From: Desmodus rotundus | Lineage: Eukaryota > Chordata > Mammalia > Chiroptera > Phyllostomidae | Length of the DNA: 64,000 bases | Reading direction: 5' to 3' | Assembly (NCBI RefSeq): GCF_022682495.2 | Contig: NC_071389.1 | Coordinates: 187,349,556 to 187,413,555, forward strand | Shown here: in pieces, positions 11,801 to 22,262 of the stretch | Numbering within the stretch: position 1 is the first letter of the stretch | Layout: each line of letters starts with the position of its first letter | Translations under genes and position numbers: made by a program | Notes under the pieces: generated by a model | The model's database searches: none | What the model was told of the DNA's origin: nothing | What the model saw: the letters and a program-made list of their open reading frames with translations, nothing else

Positions 11801-12154
11801 GCCTGTGGGGTAAGTGGGGTAAGTGACCTCTGTGGTTTCCTCATTTAGTTTCAAAAAACTTTGAATTCTTTTATAATATTGAGGGGTTTCCTTCTGCGGT
11901 TTTTCTGGTCACTGTAGGAAACAACTCTGTATGTTAAAGAAAATTATAGGGTTAAAAATAATGATGAAAACATTGCTCCCTAGATAAGGTAACCTGTGAA
12001 TCTATGTAAACAAGCATTTCATGAATAAATAAAGACAACACATGCAAATGAGACAGTGAAATCATTTTACCTTTAAAGGTGCAGAACCATTTCATCTTCA
12101 AAGGTTGAGTGAAGAGATGGTCGAGTAAATAGGAGAACTTAGAAGGGAGGGTCA
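11801..12154. other. Unrecognised sequence
   Basis: No element recognised. Confidence 0.5.
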
Positions 12155-12332
12155 GCAAACCAAGACCTGGATGTGGGCCAGCTGCCTGCTTTTGTAAACA
12201 GTTTCAAAACACAACCACATCCAATAATTTATTGAATTTCACCCCCAATTAATTCAATAATATGGCCCTCAAAGTCTATAATATTTACCATCTGGCTCTT
12301 GCAAACAAAAAAGCTCACCAACGCCTGTCTTA
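12155..12332. mobile_element. hAT-type DNA element
   Basis: The stretch from TCAGCAAACCAAGACCTGG through GTGGGCCAGCTGCCTGCTTT and ATATTTACCATCTGGCTCTT to AGCTCACCAACGCCTGTC matches the layout of a eutherian hAT element that begins GTCTGCAAACTACGGCCC and ends near TTGCCGACCCCTG. Its centre has been replaced by a palindrome also found at 11046-11115. Confidence 0.7.
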
Positions 12333-12989
12333 AATGACTGAAAAAATAGAATTATATTCTGGCAGTGGGTCCAATAGACTCTAAACCTATATCCATCCTT
12401 TTCAGTAGACTGAAAATGCAGGACTTTAGTGATACAGTGTTAATAAAATTTGACATTGTTTAGTCCTATATAAACCAAAACTGCAAATAAGGGGGGTTCC
12501 TGGTCACATGGCAAACATTTATAATAAAACATTGTTGCAGTTCTGAATTTGAAAGCCAAAGGCAATACTTAGATAGGGTAGAATGAGTAGCTGCTCTGTG
12601 ATCCTCCAAATCGCCTTCCTGTCTGTAGCTCTAATCACAAATAATCATCACAATTATCCTTGTTTCACTTTCCCTGACTGAGTTTTTCAAAAGCAGGTAT
12701 GTCTTTTGTAGCCTGGTTCTTAGCAATGACTGGTACAGAGTGAGCACGTAGTAACAGCAGAACGAAGAGCCGTGTGGCTGAACGTTGAAAGATCCAAGCA
12801 TAAGAGATGGCGGAGCAGCCACAGTACAGGGGAGTTCGGGCAGAGCGGTGCTCAAAGACGGGGCGACCCAGCAGTGAACTCGCGAAAATCACAGCATCGC
12901 TCCCTTACCAAAGTGCCAATACAACTCACAGAGAGCCAGGTAATCATCTGACTTTTCCTTTCCATTATGGGCCAGGGACACGCTCTATA
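12333..12989. other. Mostly unrecognised; possible L2 tail
   Basis: GACTGGTACAGAGTGAGCAC near 12728-12747 resembles the L2 3' block in plus orientation. From 12800 to 12910 the sequence has more CpG than its surroundings (GAGCGGTGC, GACGGGGCGACC, CTCGCGAAAATC). Nothing else was recognised. Confidence 0.4.
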
Positions 12990-13549
12990 TATAGGAGACC
13001 ATTCTGCGTGGTGTGGGCCCAGCTCCCACTTGGAAAGGCCAGTGGAGAGCGAGGTCTGGCACACAGGACCCATGCCCACGGATAGGTTCTCCCCTCGGGA
13101 ATCAGGCCTGCATTGTACCTAGACCGCTATGAGGCTTGCTTTTGCTAAAACTCCCTCACCCTGAATTGAGGCAGCAAATGTTTACTGCGTATCTTTAAAG
13201 TGACTTCCTAAAATCTTTGCTAAACCTTCCAAGGACGAGTGTAACCAGTTCAACCACTTTCCCCTTTACATTTGCAAATATCCTTCCTTTTTTATGTAAT
13301 TAGCAACATCCTCTCCTTTGTTTTCTGTAAACGGTAACCACCTAAAGTGAACCTGTGCATAGTAAATGAGGACCGTCCTCAATGTAATGTGCGCAGAAAA
13401 GCAATAATAGCCTGTCAAGGCAAGGGTCCGTGCTCTCTTCTTGAGAGAGTGGCCATGCTACCCCTTTTCTCCACAAGATTTCTGTAGTCCGTGTGAATTT
13501 GTCCACGGCTGCCATAACACATGGATCCCGCTGGCCAGGATCCGCATCA
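12990..13549 (+). mobile_element. LTR-like element, copy A
   Basis: A roughly 560-bp unit shared with 45799-46370 and 62480-63037. It begins TATAGGAGAC and ends CATCA at the same points as the other copies, and upstream flanks are unrelated. The polyadenylation signal seen in copy C has decayed here to AATAAT at 13403-13408. No internal retroviral genes are present, so if it is an LTR it is a solo LTR. No exact target duplication is visible; CGCTCT on the left and CACTCT on the right are only suggestive. An 81-codon antisense frame at 13342-13587 is partly shared with the other copies and is probably incidental. Confidence 0.65.
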
Positions 13550-14280
13550 ACACTCTGCTCAGCTTCTTCCAAATCACAAGAACTCAAAGAAATAGGTTAT
13601 TCTCTTTATTTCATAAGTAGGAGGTTTTAAACCCAAGGAGTTTGAATCCAGAGATAAAAACTTATAATAATAATGATACTATATTGGTTTCCTTGGTAGT
13701 TTTCGAGACATTCTATGGGGAGCTGTAACCTGATGTGTGTGTCTGCATTTCTATAGAACACTCAAAACCAAACCTAGTTTTTTTGGACAGTTGTTCATTT
13801 TACAACCAACTTAGGAGAGCAACTGGCTTCTGTAAAAGAAAGCATATTATTTGAACAGGGATAGTCTATTGTCTACATACTCTATTGTCTTTGGATTTCC
13901 AGCATTCTTCAGGGATTTTTCTATCTTCATTATGCTTTCTATGTAATTAAAAATATATTATTTCAAATCTGTAAAAACTAGAAAAGGTTTAGCTATAGAT
14001 CCTTTCTACTTAAACTCCACTCTGAGGTCCAGCCGCATCAGCATCGCTTGGGAGTTTAAAGTCTGAGGAGCATGGACTCTGATGCTACAGAAGCATCACT
14101 GACTCCCCCAAAGGAATAGTAATTTGTACCTCTGGTTAAGAGGCCATGAGGGTCAAGCTGATAAAACTTTGATATGCTGGGAGGAGGTTCCATCCTAGCT
14201 GTGAAAAGGCCTAGTGGTCTTTTTTGCTCAACTCCTCTACCCCCTCTCCCAAGCAGCTGCCAATACCAAACTCTTCCTCG
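13550..14280. other. Mostly unrecognised; MER5A-like trace
   Basis: GGTCCAGCCGCATCAGCATC at 14028-14047 matches the end of MER5A in minus orientation, but the rest of that element is not clear. The remainder is unrecognised. Confidence 0.4.
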
Positions 14281-14530
14281 ACAGCTGGGAAAAAAGAAAG
14301 AAAAAACTCACGGACATGGACACCGGTGTGGTGATTGCCGGGGTGGGGGTGGGGCGGGAGGTGGAGGAGGGTCTGGGGGGATAAATGGAGATGGAAGGAG
14401 ACGTGGCTGGAGGTGGAGAACACACAACACAGTGCGCACATGATGTGTTGTGGAACTGTGCACCGGAAACCTGAATAATTTTGTTAAACAGTGTCCCCTC
14501 AATAAATTCAATAAAAAGAAAAAAAAAGAG
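14281..14530 (+). mobile_element. Bat-type L1 3' end with poly(A)
   Basis: A severely 5'-truncated L1 holding only the 3' UTR. It has a G-rich tract (14338-14395), then GAACACACAACACAGTGCGC, GTTGTGGAACTGTGCACC and the terminus CAATAAATTCAATAAAA followed by a short A-rich tail. The G-rich block is a usual feature of L1 3' UTRs. This 3' end is of a type I associate with bat L1s. Confidence 0.7.
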
Positions 14531-14603
14531 CTAATGGTTCACATCCTGAGTACATGCATAATGGACAATAGAGTCACCTGGGGAGTTTCTACAAACCCCA
14601 GCT
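14531..14603 (+). mobile_element. MER5A-like element, left half
   Basis: CTAATGGTTCACATCCTGAG and GAGTCACCTGGGGAGTTTCT match the left half of MER5A. The element breaks off near ACAAACCCCAG, where an L1 was inserted, and its right half resumes at 16821. Confidence 0.55.
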
Positions 14604-15245
14604 CTGTTCAGGGGTTTTGGGGGTTTTATACAAATTTTAAGATTAGCTTTTTTATTTCTGTAAAAAATGTCATTGAAATTTTGATAGGATTCCCTTGAAT
14701 CTATCAATGGCTCTTTATTTTTTCAGATAGTTAAGTGTTAGTTTAGACAAACACAGGTGATTTTTGTATATTGATTTTGAATCCTGAAGCTTTACTTAAT
14801 TTATTTATTAGTTCTAACCATTTTTTAGTGGAGTCTCTAGCATTTTCTATATCTCTGCCATTGCAGAGATAATTTTTCTTCTTTTCAAATTCGGATGTCT
14901 TTTATTTCTTTTTCTTTCGCATTGCTCTGGCTTGGACTTTCAGTACAATGTTGAGGGAAGAGGAGGGTGAACACGCTTGTCTCATTCCTGACGTTCGGAG
15001 AAGCTTCCAACTTTCAACCGTTGAGATGGATGTTAGCTGGGGGCTTGTCATTGAGCCCTTCATTATGTTTAAGTACGTTTCTTCTCTACCTGATTTGTCG
15101 AGAGGTTCTTTATTATTATTATAAAATGATGTTGAATTTTTAAGTGCTTTTTCTATATTTATTGATCTAATCATATGATTTTTACCTTTCATTCTGTTTA
15201 TGTGGGGTATTACATTCATTGACTTGAATATTTTGAGCCCCCCTT
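14604..15245 (-). mobile_element. L1 ORF2 reverse-transcriptase segment, inverted
   Basis: Minus-strand translation (frame including 14902-15240) gives a decayed L1 reverse-transcriptase region with recognisable pieces FKSMNVIPHINRMKGKNHMI and SINIEKALKNS. The latter corresponds to the motif A region, normally SIDAEKAFD, and both acidic positions have been lost. It abuts the sense-oriented rest of the same L1 at about 15246, the arrangement expected from twin priming. It cannot encode a working enzyme. Confidence 0.8.
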
Positions 15246-16820
15246 GCCTCCATGGGGGCAAAGGATAAATCCCATGAATATAACTTGAGAAAGACCAAAG
15301 CTGGACACGTAACACTTCCTGATTTTAAACTATACTGCAGATCCACCTTGATCAAAAAAGTACAGTTCTGGCATAAAAACAGACATGTTCCAATGGACAG
15401 AATTGAGAGCCCAGAAATAAACCTGTGGATATACAGTTAACAAATGCTTAACTCTCTTCGATAATGATGTTGGGAAACTGGATATTCACCTAAAAAAGAG
15501 TAAAAGTGGACCCCTGTCTTACAACAGTCACAAAAAATAATTTGAAATAGATTAAGGACTTAAAAATAAGACCTAAAATTATAGAACTCCTAGAAGAAAA
15601 CTCCTTGACATTGATATTGGCAAAGGTATTTTTGGATTTGACAACAAAAGCACAAGCAACAGAAGTAAAAATCAACAAATGAGACTACATGAAACTCAAA
15701 AGCTTCTGCACAGCCAAAGAAACAGCCAACCAAACATAAAGGCAATCTATGGGATAGGAGAAAATATTTGCAAGTCATTCATCTAGTAAGGGGTTAATAT
15801 CCAAAATGTAGGAGGAACTTAACTCAATAGCAATTATAACTAATTGTTATTAATTATAATAATAACCTGATTTAAAATGGACAAAGGAACTGAATAGACA
15901 TTTTCCAAAGAAGATATCAAATGGCCAGTAAGTACATGACAAAGTGCTCAACGGCACAAACCGTCATGGAACACAAATCGCAATCACCGTGAGGGATCAC
16001 CTCACACCTGTTAGAATGGCTGTCACCAAAACCACAGGAGACAACGAATGCCAGAGAGGATTTGAAGAAAGAGGAAAACCCTGGTAGCTTTGGTAAAATG
16101 TAGCAACTGTGGAAAACAGTGTGGAGACTGCTCCCAAAATCTAAAGTGGAACTACCACTTGATCCAGAAATCTTACTTCTGGCTACTTGCCCAGAGGAAA
16201 TGAAATCACTATCTCATAGAGAGGTCTGCACCCCATGTTCATTGCGGCATTATTCACAATAGTCAGGACATGGAGACAACCTGTGTGTTCACTGCCAGGT
16301 AAACGGATATAGAAGATGAGATATATATGTACAATGAAATATTACTCAGCCTTTAAGAAGAAGGAGATTCTGCCACTTGCCACAACATGGATGAACCATG
16401 AACACATTATTCTAGTGAAATAAGTCAGAGGGAGAAAGACAAACACTGCGTGATCCCATTTACATGCGGAATCTGAAGAAAGCTGGACTTGTAGGAACGG
16501 CAGAATGGGGGTTTCCTGGGGCTGGGGGTGGGGGAAACTACAAGATAAATAAGTTCTGGGCATCTAATGTACAGCTTTGTGACTCTAGTTAGCAATCCTG
16601 TATTGTAGAATTGAAAGGTGCTAAGAAGTAAATGTTAAATGTTCTCACCATAACAACAAGAAAATGGTAATTATGCGAGGTGAAGGAGGTGCTAACTAAC
16701 CTTATTGTGACAAACATTTCACAACAGATATGTGTTTCAAATCATCACATTGTACTGCTTACACATACAACACAATGGTATGTGTCAATTATATCTCAAT
16801 CAAGTTGGAACATAAATTTG
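15246..16820 (+). mobile_element. L1 ORF2 C-terminal part and 3' UTR, sense
   Basis: This begins within ORF2 just beyond the RT domain: the frame at 15252-15440 contains KTKAGHVTLPDFKLYC, the conserved segment after RT. It continues through AGCTTCTGCACAGCCAAAGA (15700-15719) and TGTTCATTGCGGCATTATTC to AATGAAATATTACTCAGCCT, the ORF2 end. The 3' UTR follows (GTAATTATGCGAGGTGAAGG) and finishes near TCAATTATATCTCAATCAAG. With the inverted part, the insertion is about 2.2 kb. The reading frame is broken many times. Confidence 0.85.
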
Positions 16821-16945
16821 AAAAACCCAGAGCCCAGGCTGCTTACCAAAGCAATTAGTTCAGAATCTGAAAGGGTGGGATCCAGGGCATAAGCATTTTT
16901 AAAGACCTTGAGGTGATTCCAAAGTGCCGCAAAGGTTAATCCCTC
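16821..16945 (+). mobile_element. MER5A-like element, right half
   Basis: AAAAACCCAGAGCCCAGGCT, GTTCAGAATCTGAAAGGGTG and GGGCATAAGCATTTTTAAAG continue the MER5A consensus from where the left half at 14531-14603 stops. The repeated AAACCC(C)AG at both junctions is a likely target duplication of the intervening L1. Confidence 0.55.
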
Positions 16946-17654
16946 TCTTGGAAATAAGCTGTTTGTTGCTGGGGAGGAGTGGATATGCTTCTGTTTGCTT
17001 TGAGCCTTTCCCATGACATAATGTTCCTACACCGACCTTCTTCTCTTGTGTCACCTCTGACAAAGATTCTGTCCTTGACCAAGCTTTATTCGAGCCCTCT
17101 GAGTCCTCTGCTGAGGGAGGCCTAAACGTGGGCTAGTCTTGTAGAGTCACGTTTAGCAAGAATCCTCTCGAGTAGATTTAGCCGTAATTCCTCACCCTCT
17201 TAATAATTTTCCATCCACCAACCCTCCACCCAGCTTCTTGGCTATAAATCTCTCTCTCTTGGGTGTTCAGAGTTGAGCCTGATCTCTCTCCTTTATACCA
17301 AAGTCTCTCTTTGAAAAAGTCTTCCTCACCATCTCACAAGTGCCAACATACTTTTAACACTACTACTCACCCTTAATGTCTCACTTAAACCCTTAAATTT
17401 TGTTTCCACTAAGAAGCCTGAATTAGGTGCCCTCCTCTGTGCTCACAGCGCTCCTCTCCACTCCTCCTATGAATCACTATTACAATTTTCTGCGTACTTT
17501 TCTCCACGTCCCATTTGACTCAAAATGTCGTGATGGCAACACAGCCTCCACCTTGTTCATCCTGAAAACAGCCGAAGAAGCAGTTCTCATTCATTGCATC
17601 ACACACTGGCCGCGTGTCACCCCTCTGCCTATTGGCTTAGCTAATACCTATTCC
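16946..17654. other. Unrecognised sequence
   Basis: No element or exon recognised. The 88-codon frame at 17427-17693 (+) has no recognisable domain. Confidence 0.5.
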
Positions 17655-17810
17655 AACCCTCTCATCATCTCCATTTCACAAGGGACAATCTGAGGATGGG
17701 AAAATTAATTAACTTGCCTAGGTCACACTGCTAGGGAGTCCTTATTACCCACTTCAGTTCCCAGCACATTGTAGGGTGTTTAATAAAGATTTGTTGAGTG
17801 AAAGAATAAA
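17655..17810. mobile_element. MIR (minus) followed by L2/MIR tail (plus)
   Basis: TTAACTTGCCTAGGTCACAC is a MIR core in reverse. It is followed by CCCAGCACATTGTAGGGTGT and ATAAAGATTTGTTGAGTG, a plus-strand L2 or MIR 3' end. Confidence 0.6.
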
Positions 17811-18424
17811 TGCATGGGTTGCTTTCCTTTTCAATCTGTTCACACGCTCTCTGAGACTGAAACCACACTGAGATTCCCTTCGCCTGTTCCCCACCCTGCA
17901 CCCAATATTTACTGAAGCTCGGTCTTGACCTCTTCTAAGTTCTCTGCTACAGAATGGAGGGGCTGAAAGCCCTGAACTTCATATGGCTGATCAGAATCAA
18001 CTTCTGCATGAAAGAGCTTGTATTCTGGCTTGTTTGACAGAGCGTGCTTACAGGAAAATAAAATCAGAGGAGAGACGTGTATGTGTCACATTTCTTGAAG
18101 TGTGTCCCTTCAGGTTACCATCTCAAGCTACCTCCCAGCCTTCAGGCCGAGGGCCCAGTGTGGAGGGAGTAAGGCATGGAATTGTCGCAAGGACCCTGAA
18201 ATCCTTAGACAGATCGCACATTTTCTGAAAAGTGAAATCAGCGTTATTCTTCACTCCTAGATGTGCTGTTGGGTGGTAATGCTCTCATAACTGATAAAAC
18301 ATGAGTTCACTTACAATTATCATCAAATCCATATTGGCTTCCCATCCTCTTACTTAATAAGTACACATAGCAGCACTGATATATTTTGTGGGGGCCAGTG
18401 GGATTTTTCAAGTTATTAACAGTA
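17811..18424. other. Unrecognised sequence
   Basis: No element or exon recognised. Confidence 0.5.
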
Positions 18425-18550
18425 ATAAAAATTCTAACTATTTATTAACTTGGCAGTGTATTGTGGATGCAGATGATCTCATTTAATTCTCCACCAACCC
18501 TTTGAGGTAGGTGCTATTATTCCCATTGTACACGTGAGGAGCAGCTTCTA
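18425..18550 (-). mobile_element. MIR SINE, minus
   Basis: GATCTCATTTAATTCTCCAC, TTTGAGGTAGGTGCTATTAT and TCCCATTGTACACGTGAGG follow MIR in reverse orientation; the tRNA-related part is lost. Confidence 0.75.
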
Positions 18551-18939
18551 GAACACTGATAGTATTTTCTGTTTAATACTGTGATGAAGACTGGACACCT
18601 AGGGGGCTCTGCCAGGCCTGTGCCAGAGGGGCACCAAAACAACAGGCCCATGCAGGCTCGGAACGTGTGGGTGGGGGTGAGGGAAAAGCTAATACCTGTA
18701 TCTGGATGTGGAGGAGGGGTCTCAGGTAGACTGACAGTGCCTAGAACTTGGGAGTAGGTGGAGATCTAGGAAGCAGGTGGTATATGCCCAGAAGATTAGC
18801 AGGAACTGAAGTGTTTGTCTAGGCAAATGGAACGGCAATAATGCCCGTCTGTTTGAGGCAAATGGCGATCATCTTGGGTGGAGCGGGAAGAATACATAAG
18901 GGACTTGGGCCCTCTAATGCCTAGGAAAAGTGGCACGTG
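18551..18939. other. Unrecognised sequence
   Basis: No element or exon recognised. Confidence 0.5.
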
Positions 18940-19300
18940 ATTCCTAAAGTATTCGTTGAGTCCCTGCTGTGTTCTAGGCACAACACAAGAGGCTAGAATT
19001 CAGTTCTGAGCCAAAGGGATGTGATGTCTTTCTTAACTGGAATTGTTTAGCGAAATTTTTCAAATATTAACATAATACACAATTTGAAACTGTGGCCAGT
19101 GTGATAAAGGAAAGCTACAAGGTGCTACACAAGTAAACAATAGGGGAATCTGATCTTATTTGGGGGGATACACAGAGGAAGGGAAGGAGAGTGAACCTTC
19201 CTGGCAGAGGAAACAGCTTATGCAAAGGCCCTGAGGTGGAAGGAAGAGGATGCATTTGAAAAAATGAAAGAATGCCAATATGTATAGACCCCAGTATGTT
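18940..19300 (-). mobile_element. L2 LINE 3' end, minus
   Basis: It starts with ATTCGTTGAGTCCCTGCTGT and continues to GAACCTTCCTGGCAGAGGAA and TATGCAAAGGCCCTGAGGTG, the antisense order of an L2 3' end. The middle is diverged. Confidence 0.65.
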
Positions 19301-19682
19301 GAGAAAAAATACCTCTGTCTGGGAACAGCGAGGGCTCTGGGCAGGAGTTATGAGTGGGGCTTGTACCTTGAACGACACAACAGGGACCAAGCTGTGCTAA
19401 CTTATGTCTAAGCTAAGACCAGAAAGATTAAGCCTATTGAACTGCAGGTCTGAGCTTCCTCAACTTGACCCTCACTAGGAATGCAGGTAGTCCCATTCGA
19501 GCCTCAGTATACTGCCTAGCAGATTTTCAGGTAACAGGTACCCTGATTACGGGCCAAGGGAATTGGGTTTAAGCCCTTGTTCTACCTCTTTTTCAACTAG
19601 GACCCACCGGGGCTCTGCTGGCCCTCTGTAATTGTGCCTCCGGTGGTTCTTGGGTTAAAACTGTTTGTGGCTCTGGTTCAGA
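19301..19682. other. Unrecognised sequence
   Basis: No element or exon recognised. Confidence 0.5.
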
Positions 19683-19862
19683 GCTGTGGTCTTCAACCTT
19701 AGCTGCACATTTGAGTAACCTGGAGGAGTATTACAGTGCTGCTGCCTTAGCCCCACACCCATGGCCTCTGATTTCATTGCTCAGAGTGCAGATTGAGCAT
19801 CAAGACCTTGAAAAGCTCCCAAACTGATTCTAATGTTCAACCAAGTTTGAGAACCACGGTTT
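19683..19862 (+). mobile_element. MER5A-like hAT MITE 1 of 3, plus
   Basis: Terminal inverted repeats GTGGTCTTCAACCTTAGC and TTTGAGAACCACGG bracket about 180 bp in the usual order, including GAGTAACCTGGAGGAGTATT and CTCTGATTTCATTGCTCAGA. The length fits a full MITE. Confidence 0.75.
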
Positions 19863-20035
19863 GAGAAGCTAGTTCCCAAATGCCGGTCCACAGATCAGCT
19901 GTATCAGAAGTACCTGGAGGGTTTATAAGGAGATTTCCAGCCCCTAAGAGGAGACCTAGCATGACAGGATTCCTAAGGATGAGGCCCAAGAACGGGCCCT
20001 TGAAAATTCTCCTGAGACACAAAACAAAAATGAAG
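19863..20035 (-). mobile_element. MER5A-like hAT MITE 2 of 3, minus
   Basis: CCGGTCCACAGATCAGCTGT and AAGTACCTGGAGGGTTTATA read as the reverse of MER5A. It directly follows the plus-strand copy, giving a head-to-head pair. Confidence 0.6.
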
Positions 20036-20084
20036 CACTAGGTGATTTTTGAAGCTATCCAGGTTTACTGAGACTAGATTTAGA

Positions 20085-20215
20085 TGAGGGCACCCCAAAC
20101 TTTAAACTGACTCAGTCTGGAGTGGGGCCTGAGAGTCTGCCTTTCTTCACAAGTTCCAAGGTGCCATGGCTGCCTGAGGATCACATGTCCAGGAGGCTTC
20201 AGGAGACGCAAGTGA
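20085..20215 (+). mobile_element. MER5A-like hAT MITE 3 of 3, partial
   Basis: TCTGGAGTGGGGCCTGAGAG and TTCACAAGTTCCAAGGTGCC match the right half of MER5A in plus orientation. The left end is not preserved. Confidence 0.6.
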
Positions 20216-20299
20216 AAGAACGAGGGGCTTTCTCTCAAATCTGCCAAGTGTGGTGCCTGAAATCTGTTCACATACAGGGACCTTATTTATATGCCTTGT

Positions 20300-20425
20300 T
20301 CCCTTACCAGATCACTCTCTTCAGGGCAGTGACTGAGACTCTGTCATCTCTCCACCTCTAGCATCAAAACGCAGTGCTCAGCACATTAGGAGCACAATAA
20401 ATGGGTTTTGAATTGAATAAATACC
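20300..20425 (+). mobile_element. L2 LINE 3' end, plus
   Basis: TTCAGGGCAGTGACTGAGAC, CAGTGCTCAGCACATTAGGA and CACAATAAATGGGTTTTGAA lead to the GAATTGAATAAAT terminus, the usual L2 3' end. Confidence 0.75.
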
Positions 20426-21519
20426 ATGATGTCCTCAGGGCCCAAGCTGTGGAGCCAGTCGAAGGTGAGACATTGCTATAATGAGGGCCCTCTGCCACTT
20501 CCAGTCATAAATTCCAGTTGGATGGGGTCCAATGCGAAGCTGTGTACTACCCAAGCCTGCTCTGTAGGGGGTAGGGTCAAAGCAGGGCTCTGGAATATTA
20601 ATAATTCAGAGCAATGACCACAGCTATGATATTTACAGACCCATGAAGCACAGAGGTTGTTCACACAGCTATAGACTCCAAGGACTTAGTCCGCTCCAAA
20701 TGGAGCATGTATATTGCCCAGCGCTGCCAAAAACCATACGGGTCATTAGCTTTTACTATACAGAGAAATGCGCCAGGCCTGGTGCTAAAATGACATGATA
20801 AAGCACAGTTGACAGGAACGGTCAAAAGCAAAAGCGCAGCGGGAGCGGAACTGCTCTGGGGGACGTTGCTCATGCCTTTGGAACAGGAGAAAAATGCCTC
20901 TGCCTGTCCGTTTGGAGGCCCAGGCTGGTTGGAATCTGACAAGGACTTATTACTTTAGGAACTTTTTTCAAGGCTCTGGTTTCTTCCCCTGGATTCTCCT
21001 CACGTGGTGATGGATGTTTTTCCCCCCCGAATACTTTTTGATGCTGTGACTCTTTGTGTGGTTTGTGAGTTACATATTGAGAGGGCTTCAGGAGAGAGAA
21101 AGGAGTAGAGAGACAGAGCAGAGAGCAAGAGACAAGGAGAGACACACAGAGACAAAGAGATAGAGGGGGGAAGAGAAAGAACACATGGGAAAGAGCAGGG
21201 ACATCAGACAAGGATGGAGGGTGGGAGGATCCCAGGTTGAGTTCCGCCTCCATTTTGGTTCTTTGTTCTCAAGGATGGCCAACCTGTCCTTCAAAGGTAC
21301 TTATATAGTTTGTCTATTAAGCCCGACAAGAGGCACAACATTTGGGGGCTCACCCTTCAGCCCTGACAACCTGCCGCCTCTCACCATGGACTCTCACTCT
21401 ATCTTTTTCTGCCACCATCAGGCTTTCACTTTCTGTCCAAGGCTAGGCTGTCTGGCTCAGGGGGATTTACATTTTACGAGTGAAAACTTTTTTTACTTTT
21501 TACTGAAATCATTAAGACC
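20426..21519. other. Unrecognised; includes a purine-rich tract
   Basis: No named element. From 21085 to 21185 the sequence is almost all purine with AGAGA and GACAGA units, a low-complexity tract. The 127-codon frame at 20870-21253 (-) runs through this tract antisense and is an artefact of it. Confidence 0.5.
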
Positions 21520-21712
21520 TAGCCTCATAGCAAGTTTGATGATTATAATATAATATCGTTGTCTATACTTACTATTCTGTGTGTTAGCTCTCTAGGATGT
21601 ATTTACTACTTGTCTCAGGTTTACCCTCAGACAACATCTGTCCTACCCCCGCCCCACCTGCCCCTGCATCCCCTGGTAACCACCGTTTTACTCTGTTTCT
21701 ACAAGTTTGGCT
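21520..21712 (-). mobile_element. L1 3' UTR segment, inverted
   Basis: Reverse-oriented L1 3' UTR: CCCCTGGTAACCACCGTTTT and CTCTGTTTCTACAAGTTTGG are the complements of the usual GAAC..AGAAACAGAGAG and ACCAGGGG blocks. It joins the sense remainder of the element at 21713. Confidence 0.75.
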
Positions 21713-21862
21713 AAAAAGAAATGATAATTCTGTGTGACGTGACAGAGGTGCCAATTATCACAATGGCAATCGTATTACAATATATTCATGTATGAAATCC
21801 ACATTTTACACCTTAGATATATACAACGTTATGCTTCAAACAAACCTCAATTAAAAGAAAAG
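21713..21862 (+). mobile_element. L1 3' end, sense
   Basis: AAAAAGAAATGATAATTCTG, TTACACCTTAGATATATACA and CTCAATTAAAAG are the last part of an L1MA/L1MB-like 3' UTR. It continues almost exactly where the inverted segment stops in family coordinates, so the two form one inverted L1. Confidence 0.75.
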
Positions 21863-22039
21863 CTTTCTCAGGCTTTTAGAACCCAACTTTATTTTACCCA
21901 TCACACTTGAATCTCTTTACTCAACTTCCCCACATGCCTTGGGCTCTCCCCTCTGCACGCAGCCTGTGGTCAGTCTCATGCTGTGCTTCCCACACCTCAC
22001 TGCATCCATGGTATAGATCCCACCTGCAAAGGTACAAAT

Positions 22040-22262
22040 AGCCCAGTGCTTCCCAAAGTGTGTTCCCTGAACCATCTGCTTCAGAATTGGGGGAGAGGGG
22101 GTGCAAGTAGCAGAGGAGGAAGATAATTTTTACATACAGAGACCTGGGCCCAGTCACCTCAACTCTATAAAATCAGACTGGGGCGGGGGAATGACTTTCG
22201 AAAGCTGCATTTTTAATCCTTGACCCACATGATTCTGATAAAAAGGAAAGTTTGAGAATCTC
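22040..22262 (+). mobile_element. MER5A-like hAT MITE
   Basis: CAGTGCTTCCCAAAGTGTG at the left and AGTTTGAGAATCTC at the right act as the termini, with CAGACTGGGGCGGGGGAATG and CTGCATTTTTAATCCTTGAC inside. An extra G/A-rich piece near 22085-22125 lengthens it. Confidence 0.65.

Noticed and set aside
12800..12910. CpG-richer patch as a promoter CpG island
   Set aside because: It is only about 100 bp long with few CpGs, far below an island, and no transcript structure follows.
14902..15315. 137-codon minus-strand frame as a possible gene
   Set aside because: It is a decayed L1 reverse-transcriptase segment whose first part crosses the inversion junction. It is annotated as L1.
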